DNA of 16,593 nucleotides from Methyloprofundus sp. (lineage in GTDB: Bacteria > Pseudomonadota > Gammaproteobacteria > Methylococcales > Methylomonadaceae). Both the position numbers and the translations under genes were made by a program. Within the stretch, counting starts at the first letter, position 1; every line of letters starts with the position of its first letter. Below the pieces are notes generated by a model. That model did no database searches and was not told the DNA's origin. It saw only the letters and a list, made by a program, of their open reading frames with translations. The DNA is taken from contig JAUXBW010000005.1 in assembly GCA_030619185.1 (NCBI GenBank), forward strand, positions 1 to 16,593. Reading direction: 5' to 3'. This document shows positions 7,165 to 14,637 of the stretch, one piece after another.

Positions 7165-7753
7165 GCAAATAAAGAAAAACCATCGCACGATTATTATTTT
7201 AGCCTTGATGACGATTATTCCTTTTTCGTATGCATGGTATTTGACGACTGAACCGGATTTTCGCCCTGGAGCAACCAATAAAGGTGAATTGATTATTCCT
7301 GTTATCACAACCGAGCGAGTTGAATTAGCGGGAATTGATCAATTTTCAATTAATAATATTGATGAACTAAAGGGGCATTGGCTGATGCTGAATATCATCC
7401 CCACTGAACAATGTAATAAGGTGTGTGCTGATGCCATTCATGCGACCAAACAATTGCGTTTAATGCTGAATAAAGATTTAACGCGCACGCGGCGTGCCGT
7501 TATCATTATGCAAGGTAAACAGGAATCCAGTTTTCAGCCCTGGTGGGATGCCGATGATCGTTTAATAAAAGTTAAGCCATCAGTCGCTTTGGCAGATAAA
7601 ATTAAAAAGCAATTGGGCGGCAACATAGCAGAAGGCGTATTAATTCTTATGGATCCACTGGGCAATCTGATGATGCAATACCCATCCGGGTTTGATCCCT
7701 ACGCGGTAAAAAGTGATTTGAAAAAATTGCTTAGAATTTCTCAAATCGGGTAA
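7157..7753 (+). CDS. Oxidase-cluster thioredoxin/Sco-like membrane protein with CxxxC
   Basis: A 198-residue protein of the type found between SURF1 and ctaA in gammaproteobacterial cox clusters and usually annotated as hypothetical. One N-terminal helix (about 11-29) anchors a periplasmic domain. The domain resembles the thioredoxin fold of Sco proteins: a strand HWLMLNI (74-80), then C86-x3-C90 at the start of a helix, and late in the chain LILMDPLGNLMMQYP (162-176) followed by a terminal helix. The CxxxC spacing equals that of Sco copper chaperones, but the third copper ligand (the histidine of the DH motif) is not evident. A copper or disulfide role in oxidase assembly is inferred from fold-like pattern and neighbours. 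It overlaps SURF1 by 8 bases and ends 6 bases before the next gene. Confidence 0.8.
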   Translation: MTEQIKKNHRTIIILALMTIIPFSYAWYLTTEPDFRPGATNKGELIIPVITTERVELAGIDQFSINNIDELKGHWLMLNIIPTEQCNKVCADAIHATKQLRLMLNKDLTRTRRAVIIMQGKQESSFQPWWDADDRLIKVKPSVALADKIKKQLGGNIAEGVLILMDPLGNLMMQYPSGFDPYAVKSDLKKLLRISQIG

Positions 7754-7759
7754 GTCGGC

Positions 7760-9694
7760 ATGTTTAGATTATTTGCATTTTTTGTTTGTTTTTTTACCTT
7801 AGTCTTAACTGCATCAGGTACTTATCAGCGCGTCACGCAAGTTAACTCTCTGACCTGTACTGAGGTTTCCAGCTGTTTTACGCAAATGACTGAGCTAATG
7901 AGTCAGGCAGAGATGAGTAGTCATGATGTCATAGGGCTGATTCATTATATGAGTACTTTTGGCGTGCTGTTATTTCTTGTGGCCATGTTAATTGCCAGTG
8001 TCTGGTTAACAGCTGCACGGTTAAAATTAGTTATTTTCACTCTAGTCCTGGCCGCATTAGCGGGCTTGCAAATTCAACTTGGGATGTATCCTGATTTACT
8101 ACCCAGTCAGGCAGTCAGTCACTTAGTACATTATCTATTAAGTGCACTTATCTTGTTTATTGGCTACGCCACCTTCTTGCGTAGCCAGTCTGGCTATGTC
8201 AAGCAAGCTAATAATGGCAAACAATACCTGCTACTGACAGCAATGAGTTTGTTATTACTACAGGTGGCACTCGGAGCCTGGCTTGCTGCAAATAAAGGTG
8301 CACTGGTCTGTGGCGGATTTCCTCAGTGTTTGAATTCCTGGTGGCCACAGGCTGGCTATCAATATGCACTGGATCTTTTTGCTCCATTGTCATTTAGTGC
8401 AAAAGTTGCGTTACATTGGCTGCACCGCCTTTTGTCGGTTATTGTGTTTGTCTGTCTGACCTGGCTTATGCTATCAGCGACTAAAAACAGGGTTAAGCAA
8501 ATACGCTGGGCTGGTATGGCAATTAGTATTTTATTGCTGGTCCAGTTTGCAGCAGGAATTGGCATAGTCAAGCTGGGTATGCCAGCCTGGTTAGTTGTAC
8601 TGCATAGCTTAAATGCGGTTGTTTTAATGTTGCCATTACTGGCGCTTAGATTTTACACGCGCTATCAGCTTTTAGACGAGCAGGAAAAACCCACGCAGGC
8701 AGTAGACCGGGATGAGTCAAAGCCAGAGCCTGAAATCGAAATACCCGTTGCTGAACGGGTCGAGCCTGAGTCCTTATATTTACGCTTAAGATCCCAACTC
8801 GGGAAAACACGCTCAGGTCTGGGCGCGGCTTTATCTGTGGTCACTTTGACTAATAGAAAAATTGACCAGGATTTACTGGAAGAAATCGAAACCAGTCTGT
8901 TAATGGCCGATGTAGGGATGGATGTTACCACCGATATTATTGCGAAACTGGAAGACAGTGTTGAAAAACACCAGTTGCAAGATGTTAATGCCTTATCCAC
9001 ATTATTAAAGCAGCAATTGCTGGAATTATTGGAGCCTGTTAGCCAGCCCTTAGTGATTCCTGAAAAACAAGGTCCCTATGTTATTCTGGTCGTGGGCGTT
9101 AATGGCGTGGGTAAAACCACAACCATTGGTAAGTTAGCGCAAAGATTGCAACAGCAAGGCCATAGTGTCATGCTGGCAGCGGGGGATACGTTTAGAGCGG
9201 CGGCTGTAGAGCAATTACAAATCTGGGGTGAACGTAATAATATTCATGTGGTGGCGCAGCACACGGGTGCTGATTCAGCATCGGTTATTTTTGATGGGGT
9301 ACAATCGGCTCAGGCTAAAGGGGTAGATGTGTTGATTGCAGATACCGCAGGGCGTTTGCATACTAAATCAAACCTGATGGAAGAACTCAAGAAAATCAAA
9401 CGCATTACTGCGAAAGTGGATGAGTCTGCACCGCATGAGGTGCTGTTGGTTCTGGATGCAGGAACAGGTCAGAATGCACTATCTCAGGCTGAACATTTTA
9501 ATAAAGCAGTTGAGCTAACCGGTATTGCGCTGACTAAGTTAGACGGCACAGCAAAAGGTGGAATGATTTTTGCGCTAGCCAGGCAAATAGGTGTGCCTAT
9601 TCGTTTTCTGGGTGTGGGTGAGGGTATTAATGATTTACAAGATTTTAATGCCGAGCATTTTATAGATGCATTATTTGCAGTGGATGAGCGTTAA
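7760..9694 (+). CDS. ctaA-ftsY: Heme A synthase - SRP receptor fusion (CtaA-FtsY)
   Basis: One 644-codon frame with two complete parts. Residues 1-300 are a CtaA/Cox15-type heme A synthase: eight hydrophobic helices, paired cysteines C33/C39 and C184/C190 (VCGGFPQC, then WWP), and the four expected heme-site histidines H62, H124, H222 and H282. Residues 301-337 form an acidic linker (rich in D, E and P) resembling the FtsY A domain. Residues 338-644 are the FtsY NG domain: amphipathic LYLRLRSQLGKTRSGLG, then GVNGVGKTTTIGKLA (446-460), DTFRAAAVEQ, DTAGR (528-532), TKLDGTAKGG (592-601) and GVGEGINDL (618-626). An even helix count would leave the GTPase in the cytoplasm, where it must act. The CtaA part is divergent (see findings). 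SURF1 and the Sco-like gene precede it, and ftsE follows after 5 bases. Confidence 0.93.
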   Translation: MFRLFAFFVCFFTLVLTASGTYQRVTQVNSLTCTEVSSCFTQMTELMSQAEMSSHDVIGLIHYMSTFGVLLFLVAMLIASVWLTAARLKLVIFTLVLAALAGLQIQLGMYPDLLPSQAVSHLVHYLLSALILFIGYATFLRSQSGYVKQANNGKQYLLLTAMSLLLLQVALGAWLAANKGALVCGGFPQCLNSWWPQAGYQYALDLFAPLSFSAKVALHWLHRLLSVIVFVCLTWLMLSATKNRVKQIRWAGMAISILLLVQFAAGIGIVKLGMPAWLVVLHSLNAVVLMLPLLALRFYTRYQLLDEQEKPTQAVDRDESKPEPEIEIPVAERVEPESLYLRLRSQLGKTRSGLGAALSVVTLTNRKIDQDLLEEIETSLLMADVGMDVTTDIIAKLEDSVEKHQLQDVNALSTLLKQQLLELLEPVSQPLVIPEKQGPYVILVVGVNGVGKTTTIGKLAQRLQQQGHSVMLAAGDTFRAAAVEQLQIWGERNNIHVVAQHTGADSASVIFDGVQSAQAKGVDVLIADTAGRLHTKSNLMEELKKIKRITAKVDESAPHEVLLVLDAGTGQNALSQAEHFNKAVELTGIALTKLDGTAKGGMIFALARQIGVPIRFLGVGEGINDLQDFNAEHFIDALFAVDER

Positions 9695-9699
9695 AGGCT

Positions 9700-10362
9700 A
9701 TGTTGACTGCAAATCATGTCTGTAAACGTTATGCTGAGGCCGGCGATGCTTTGAGTGATGTTAACTTTCATCTGGAGAAGGGTGAAATGGCATTTTTAAC
9801 CGGGCACTCGGGGGCTGGCAAAAGTACCTTGCTGAAACTGATTGCTGCAATTGAGCGTTGTTCGCGCGGACAATTGCTGGTCGATGGGCAGGACTTAAGC
9901 CGCTTGCCCGATAGGCAAATTCCTTATTTACGGCGCAAATTAGGGCTGATTTTTCAAGACTATAAATTATTGCTTGATAAAACCGTATTTGATAATGTTG
10001 CTTTGCCCATGGTCGTGGCTGGAGTAGGTCCGCATGAGATAGCTCGGCGCGTACGTGCGGCATTAGATAAAGTCGGTTTGCTGGATAAAGAGAAAAGGTA
10101 TCCGCTGGCTTTGTCAGGGGGGGAGCAGCAGCGCATTGGCATCGCCCGCGCAGTGGTAAATAAACCCGCGCTGATTTTAGCGGATGAGCCCACTGGAAAT
10201 CTTGATCCTGAATTATCGGCAGAAATTATGTATTTATTTGAGCAATTTAAGCAAGTGGGTGTGACCGTCTTAATCGCAACACATGATATTGCCCTGGTTA
10301 ATCAATTAAATCATAGAGTGCTGCAATTAGATCATGGCCGACTGCTAGAGCCGCGCTTATGA
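9700..10362 (+). CDS. ftsE: Cell division ATP-binding protein FtsE
   Basis: ATPase of the FtsEX complex, which works at the division septum and relays ATP hydrolysis through FtsX to periplasmic cell-wall hydrolase activators. The 220-residue ABC domain is complete: Walker A GHSGAGKST (35-43), Q-loop Q86, signature LSGGEQQR (138-145), Walker B ALILADEPTG (157-166) and switch histidine H195 in THD. The cysteine-bearing IFQDYKLL segment and the ALPM block are typical of FtsE rather than generic LolD-type ATPases. The ATG lies 5 bases after the ftsY stop and the gene overlaps ftsX by four bases (ATGA), so ftsY-ftsE-ftsX are translated together as in many Gammaproteobacteria. Confidence 0.96.
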   Translation: MLTANHVCKRYAEAGDALSDVNFHLEKGEMAFLTGHSGAGKSTLLKLIAAIERCSRGQLLVDGQDLSRLPDRQIPYLRRKLGLIFQDYKLLLDKTVFDNVALPMVVAGVGPHEIARRVRAALDKVGLLDKEKRYPLALSGGEQQRIGIARAVVNKPALILADEPTGNLDPELSAEIMYLFEQFKQVGVTVLIATHDIALVNQLNHRVLQLDHGRLLEPRL

Positions 10363-11357
10363 AAGCAGTGAGAAACACCAGAGTACCGAACCCTCGAACT
10401 AGCAAAGAAGCGCAAATAATAAAACGTGGGCCAGAGAGCCAGGTGCTAACAAGTCTGCAATTAAACCGGGAATCACTTATTTCCAGTTTAGTGCGCTTAT
10501 TACAATGCCCTTTTTCATCAGCGATGGCAATCATCGTGATGGCGATATCTATTGCCCTGGCAGGCAGTTTTTATGTGCTAGTGAACAATGCTCAGCAACT
10601 ACTTGACTCAATGCAGGTAGGTAAGCAAATATCCCTGTTTTTGCATGAGAAAACGAGTGATCAGCAGGCGGCTAAGTTAGCCAGGAAATTACAGGGGAAT
10701 AAGTCGATAGAAAAAGTGAATGTTATATCCAGACAACAGGCACTGGCAGAATTTCAGCAATACAGTGGTTTTGGTGCGGCTCTGGATGCGCTGGAAAGCA
10801 ACCCACTACCGATTGTTATACAGGTAAACCCGAAAGAATCTCTGACAGAGGCGGCGCAATTAAAAGATCTGTTAGGGCAGATGCAGCACGAGCAGGCGGT
10901 TGATTTTGCGCAAATGGATATGCAGTGGCTTGCGCGTTTACAGGCGATGATGAAAATGGCAAACCGAGTTGTGATTATTTTGGCTGCTCTACTTGCGATT
11001 GGCGTGTTGTTTATTATTGGCAATACCATACGCTCTGAATTACAGACGCGCCGCGAGGAAGTTATCGTGACTAAGTTGGTTGGCGGTACCAATATGTTTA
11101 TTTGTCTGCCCTTTTTATATACTGGTTTTTGGTATGGTTTTATTTCGGGGATGTTGGCATGGGTGGTTATCAGCTTGATTTTATTTATGATTAACGCACC
11201 GATAGAACAATTATCTCTATTGTATCAAAGCCAGTTTACATTACAGTTTATGAGTTTTAGTGAATCTATTTTGCTGTTACTGGCTTCATCCACTCTTGGG
11301 ATACTGGGGGCATATGCAGTTGCAAGCCATCAATTACGTTTATTAAAACCCGAATAG
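10359..11357 (+). CDS. ftsX: Cell division membrane protein FtsX
   Basis: Membrane partner of FtsE. The 332 residues show a long basic cytoplasmic N-terminus (about 1-50), a first helix (about 53-75), a large periplasmic loop (about 80-200), and three further helices (about 203-225, 252-278 and 302-323), the normal FtsX topology. RSELQTRREEVIVTKLVGG (225-243) after helix 2 is the conserved cytoplasmic coupling segment of the family. The start overlaps the ftsE stop as ATGA, which ties its translation to ftsE. It is the last gene of the run that begins with SURF1. No obvious T-rich hairpin follows before hfq. Confidence 0.95.
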   Translation: MKAVRNTRVPNPRTSKEAQIIKRGPESQVLTSLQLNRESLISSLVRLLQCPFSSAMAIIVMAISIALAGSFYVLVNNAQQLLDSMQVGKQISLFLHEKTSDQQAAKLARKLQGNKSIEKVNVISRQQALAEFQQYSGFGAALDALESNPLPIVIQVNPKESLTEAAQLKDLLGQMQHEQAVDFAQMDMQWLARLQAMMKMANRVVIILAALLAIGVLFIIGNTIRSELQTRREEVIVTKLVGGTNMFICLPFLYTGFWYGFISGMLAWVVISLILFMINAPIEQLSLLYQSQFTLQFMSFSESILLLLASSTLGILGAYAVASHQLRLLKPE

Positions 11358-11455
11358 TATTGATTTTTAGCTTTGAGTCCTTATATCTTGTAAAGCATAG
11401 CAATTATCGGTAAGGTAAGGGCAGAGACACTATTGGAATATTAGCTTCAGGCTAA

Positions 11456-11507
11456 GGAACGAGCATTGTTGAGTTCACGTTCCTCACCATATAACAATAA
11501 TAATAGG
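11456..11507 (+). promoter_or_regulatory. hfq leader: hairpin plus A-R-N triplet run over the ribosome binding site
   Basis: GGAACG (11456-11461) pairs with CGTTCC (11478-11483). Downstream, 11493-11507 reads AAC AAT AAT AAT AGG, five consecutive A-R-N triplets. A-R-N repeats are the known binding motif of the Hfq distal face in Enterobacteria. The last triplet overlaps the Shine-Dalgarno AGGGAG (11505-11510), 6 bases before the hfq ATG. Hfq is known to repress its own translation in E. coli, so an autoregulatory site is a reasonable inference here. Confidence 0.45.
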
Positions 11508-11516
11508 GAGAACATC

Positions 11517-11756
11517 ATGCCAAAAAGCCAGAATTTACAGGATACTTTTTTAAATACACTTAGAAAAGAACATACACCGGTGTCCATTTTTTTAGTCAAT
11601 GGAATTAAATTGCAAGGGCGTGTTGATTCATTTGATCAGTATGTCGTGATGCTGAAGAATACCATGGTACAAATGGTTTATAAGCATGCGATTTCAACGA
11701 TAGTACCCGGTAAACCCGTTACTATGATGATGAATAAAGAGCCAGGAGTTGAGTAA
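11517..11756 (+). CDS. hfq: RNA chaperone Hfq
   Basis: Hexameric Sm-like protein that anneals small RNAs with mRNAs. The 79 residues match the family closely from [12 protein letters not shown] through Sm1 ([23 protein letters not shown], with Q8, D9, Q41 and Y42) to Sm2 (YKHAIST, with Y55, K56 and H57), and there is only a short C-terminal tail. I chose the ATG at 11517 because MPKSQ-LQD is the usual N-terminus and AGGGAG lies 6 bases upstream; a TTG at 11466 would add 17 unlikely residues. The rim patch reads RKEH (16-19) instead of RRER in E. coli. miaA, its usual upstream neighbour, is replaced by ftsX. Confidence 0.97.
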   Translation: MPKSQNLQDTFLNTLRKEHTPVSIFLVNGIKLQGRVDSFDQYVVMLKNTMVQMVYKHAISTIVPGKPVTMMMNKEPGVE

Positions 11757-11788
11757 TTTGAGTCACCTTTGTAACAAGGAGATTAACC

Positions 11789-13054
11789 TTGTTTGATCGT
11801 CCGGAATCCGGGGAAAGAGCTGTTCTTGTGCATATTAACTTATATGCAGGTCAGGAAGATTTAAATGAATTAAAAGAATTAGCGAGTTCTGCCGGTGCAG
11901 AAGTGGTACATGTCTTAACAGGATCAAGGAAATATCCGGATGCCAAATATTTTATAGGTTCGGGGAAGTTAGAGGAATTAAAGGCAGCCATTGAAGAAAC
12001 AGAGGCTGATCTTGTGCTATTTAACCATGTGTTAACACCTAGCCAGGAACGTAACCTGGAGGCCGCACTAGAATTTCGAGTGGTAGATCGTAATGGTTTG
12101 ATATTAGATATATTTGCCTTGCGTGCAAAATCATACGATGGCAAACTACAGGTTGAACTGGCTCAGTTAAATCACCTGTCTTCGCGTTTAACCCGGGGCT
12201 GGACGCATCTGGATAGACAGAAAGGGGGCATAGGCATGCGTGGAACTGGGGAAACTCAGTTAGAGGATGACAGAAGACAAGTGGGTGCGCGCATCAAGCT
12301 AGTACAAAGCCGTCTGGAAAAAGTAGTCAAACAACGGCACCAGGGACGCGCCAGACGTAAACGCTCAGAAATACCAGGCCTGTCTCTGGTAGGCTATACT
12401 AATGCAGGGAAATCAACTTTATTTAATAGCTTAACAGGCGCAGACATATATGCTGCTAACCAGCTATTTGCGACTCTGGACCCGACACTAAGACGTTTTA
12501 AGCTACCCAATGCCGCTGAAGTTGTTTTAGCAGATACGGTTGGATTTATTCGCCATTTACCGCATGAGTTAGTTGCCGCATTTAAATCAACCTTGCAGGA
12601 AGCAACAGAAGCGGACTTATTGCTACACGTTATTGACGCGAATGATGAATATAGAGCGGAAACAATAGCTGAAGTTAATCGGGTATTAAAAGAAATTGGC
12701 GCAGATATTAATAAGCAACTCGAAGTCTATAATAAAATTGATTTACTCGAGGGTTTTGAGCCGCGTATAGATCGTAATGAATTGGGGATGCCAATACGTG
12801 TCTGGGTGTCTGCACAAACAGGCGCAGGCATGGACTTGTTATTACAGGCACTGGCGGAGCTTTTTTCCGCAAATAAAGTGACTCGTTTATGTCATTTATT
12901 GCCCAGCCAGGGCGGTGTGCGCGCTAAATTATTTTCAGTCGCCCATATCATACGCGAAGATTATACCGAACAGGGTGGTTGGGATATGCTAGTGGAAATT
13001 GATCAGCAGTATATGGGTGTTTTAGGTGAAGTTGAAGTTGAAGAAGTCGTTTAA
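11789..13054 (+). CDS. hflX: Ribosome-associated GTPase HflX
   Basis: GTPase that binds the large ribosomal subunit and can split stalled or stressed ribosomes. The 421 residues carry the N-terminal HflX domain with the family segments YFIGSGKLEEL (54-64), QERNLE (86-91) and LAQLNHLSSRLTRGWTHLDRQKGGIGMRG with GTGETQLE, then a basic linker, and a GTPase domain with G1 GYTNAGKST (202-210), G3 DTVGF (249-253), G4 NKID (315-318) and G5 SAQTG. The start is TTG at 11789, supported by AAGGAG (11776-11781) 7 bases upstream and by the typical first residues MFDRP-x-GE-AVLVHI. It follows hfq by 32 bases, and the terminator at 13110-13152 ends the pair. Confidence 0.96.
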   Translation: MFDRPESGERAVLVHINLYAGQEDLNELKELASSAGAEVVHVLTGSRKYPDAKYFIGSGKLEELKAAIEETEADLVLFNHVLTPSQERNLEAALEFRVVDRNGLILDIFALRAKSYDGKLQVELAQLNHLSSRLTRGWTHLDRQKGGIGMRGTGETQLEDDRRQVGARIKLVQSRLEKVVKQRHQGRARRKRSEIPGLSLVGYTNAGKSTLFNSLTGADIYAANQLFATLDPTLRRFKLPNAAEVVLADTVGFIRHLPHELVAAFKSTLQEATEADLLLHVIDANDEYRAETIAEVNRVLKEIGADINKQLEVYNKIDLLEGFEPRIDRNELGMPIRVWVSAQTGAGMDLLLQALAELFSANKVTRLCHLLPSQGGVRAKLFSVAHIIREDYTEQGGWDMLVEIDQQYMGVLGEVEVEEVV

Positions 13055-13109
13055 CCAAGAAAAATAAGTATCAACTTTAAATATCAGGGTAATCTACAGG
13101 AGTGCAATC

Positions 13110-13152
13110 GCTTTAGCTATTGCTGTCATGACAAAAAAGCTAAAGCTTTTTT
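13110..13152 (+). terminator. Rho-independent terminator after hflX
   Basis: GCTTTAGCT (13110-13118) pairs perfectly with AGCTAAAGC (13138-13146) and is followed by six T residues. Outside this core, GGAGT (13099-13103) can pair with ACTCC (13153-13157). It probably ends hfq-hflX transcripts and separates them from hflKC. Confidence 0.8.
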
Positions 13153-13180
13153 ACTCCTCTCTGGAATTTAAAGTAGATAC

Positions 13181-13335
13181 AAAAATCAGTTGCTCTCGGT
13201 TTCTAGCGCAAGCTATTAACAGCACAGCACTTCCAGAAAATTCCTCTTAACCTACGGGTGAAGTTAAGATTTCTGAAAGCATTGCGAAACCAATAGCTTG
13301 CACTAGTGTCCGTGTTCAACCGATTTTTCTAGGTT
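13181..13335. repeat. Palindromic dispersed repeat, family A/B, copy 2 (inverted relative to copy 1)
   Basis: Left arm AAAATCAGTTG...CGG...CTAGCGCAAGCTATT mirrors right arm AATAGCTTGCACTAG...CCGTG...CAACCGATTTTTCTAGG. The centre, read on the minus strand, matches copy 1 (11-175) through TTAxCTTCACCC-TAGGTTAAG and TGGAAGTGCTGTG. The left outermost bases are less conserved than the right ones. No ORF is present. Confidence 0.75.
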
Positions 13336-13435
13336 TCAGGGTGATTGTGTAATCATGTTTTTTTTAGGATAATTACCGAGTAAAAGCATAAAAATTATGC
13401 TTAAATTTTTTGCAGTATAAATTTGGAGTTAGAGA

Positions 13436-14635
13436 ATGTCTTGGAATGAGCCGGGCGGTGATAAAAATAAAGACCCTTGGAGTGGTCGTGGAGAGGAAAA
13501 TACTCCTCCCGATTTAGATGAGGCGATTCGTTCGCTGCAAAATAAATTAGGCGGCCTGTTTGGTGGCAACAAAGGCGGCGGTGGTGGTGGCAATGATGAA
13601 AGCACGCCACCCTCATTGAAAGGGCTAGGCTTTTTAGCGGTAGGTGCCTTAGCACTCTGGGCTGCAAGTGGATTCTACATCGTTGATGAAGGAAATCGTG
13701 GGGTTGAGTTACGTTTTGGTAAATATGTAACGACAACTCAACCCGGTTTGAACTGGAAAATGCCTGCGCCTATTGAGCAAGTTGAAATTGTTAATATTTC
13801 CCAGATTCGGTCTTTAGAGGTTGGTTATAGGTCAGGTGGCGGTCGTAAAGGAACGGTCTCAAAAGAGGCGTTGATGTTGACCAAAGATGAAAATATTGTC
13901 GATGTACGTCTGGCTGTGCAATATCAGGTTAGTGATGCAAAAAAATATTTGTTTAATGTACAGAATCAGACCGCTACTCTAAAGCAAGTGATCGAAAGTG
14001 CTGAGCGGGGCGTGATCGGTGGTAATACCATGGATTTCGTTCTGACTGAAGGGCGTACCCAGATTGTTGCCGACATTAAAACTGAAATTCAGCAAGTGAT
14101 GGATTCTTATGAATCGGGCATTGCCATTACCAGTGTTAACTTACAAGATGCGCAGCCGCCAGAGCAGGTTCAAAGTGCTTTTGAAGATGCCATTAAAGCA
14201 CGGGAAGATAAGCAACGTTTGATTAATGAAGCAGAAGCCTATGCCAATGATATTGTGCCAAAGGCACGAGGTGCTGCAGCAAGGATTATTCAGCAATCAG
14301 AGGGGTATAAATCACGTATTATTGCTTCTGCAGAGGGGGACGTGAGTCGTTTTTCTCAGATTCTAACAGAGTATGTAAAAGCACCCGAAGTCACCCGACA
14401 ACGTATTTATCTGGATACCATGGAGTCAGTGATGAGTGGTACTGATACGGTGATGGTTGATGTTAAAGGGGGTAATAACATTATGTATTTACCTCTAGAT
14501 CAACTAGCGGCTAAGTCACAGGCAATGAGTAGCCAGCGTAGTACCTATAAACCATCGCCAACGGCGACTCAGCCATTTAACAGCAGTAATACACCTCGAC
14601 CTTCTGGTCGTGGACGTACACCAAGAGGGCGCTAA
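13436..14635 (+). CDS. hflK: FtsH modulator HflK (SPFH/prohibitin family)
   Basis: Forms with HflC a large membrane-anchored cage around the FtsH protease and regulates its access to membrane substrates. The 399 residues show the HflK layout: a soluble N-terminus beginning MSWNEPGGDKNKDPW, a glycine-rich stretch (about 39-52, including GGGGGG), one helix (about 63-82), then the SPFH domain starting FYIVDEGNRGVELRFGKY and a long charged coiled-coil region (about 250-310). The C-terminus is low complexity and ends in a basic GRGRTPRGR tail. GGAG (13425-13428) lies 7 bases before the ATG. It is followed 2 bases later by hflC. Confidence 0.96.
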   Translation: MSWNEPGGDKNKDPWSGRGEENTPPDLDEAIRSLQNKLGGLFGGNKGGGGGGNDESTPPSLKGLGFLAVGALALWAASGFYIVDEGNRGVELRFGKYVTTTQPGLNWKMPAPIEQVEIVNISQIRSLEVGYRSGGGRKGTVSKEALMLTKDENIVDVRLAVQYQVSDAKKYLFNVQNQTATLKQVIESAERGVIGGNTMDFVLTEGRTQIVADIKTEIQQVMDSYESGIAITSVNLQDAQPPEQVQSAFEDAIKAREDKQRLINEAEAYANDIVPKARGAAARIIQQSEGYKSRIIASAEGDVSRFSQILTEYVKAPEVTRQRIYLDTMESVMSGTDTVMVDVKGGNNIMYLPLDQLAAKSQAMSSQRSTYKPSPTATQPFNSSNTPRPSGRGRTPRGR

Positions 14636-14637
14636 GC

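Larger units (their letters stand above)
13055..13435. other. 381-bp hflX-hflK spacer: terminator, repeat, and hflK leader
   Basis: No gene is seen. It contains the terminator at 13110-13152, repeat copy 2 at about 13181-13335, and an 8-bp perfect hairpin AAGCATAA/TTATGCTT at 13384-13402 followed by AAATTTTTT, about 34 bases before the hflK start. TATAAAT near 13416-13422 might be a -10 box, but no matching -35 is clear. Confidence 0.6.

Noticed and set aside
8627..8840. A separate ftsY start within the ctaA-ftsY frame
   Set aside because: The only in-frame start before the N domain is codon 290, inside the last CtaA helix and without a ribosome binding site. The next possible start is codon 360, which would remove the conserved first N-domain helix. 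A rarer start such as ATT or CTG cannot be excluded.
11466..11516. Upstream TTG start extending Hfq by 17 residues
   Set aside because: The added residues are unlike any Hfq N-terminus and fall in the leader. The ATG at 11517 has a good ribosome binding site and the family-typical first residues.
13401..13736. A 111-codon minus-strand frame over the hflK start
   Set aside because: It is antisense to the hflK coding start, is rich in histidine from reversed glycine/aspartate codons, and has no recognisable domain.
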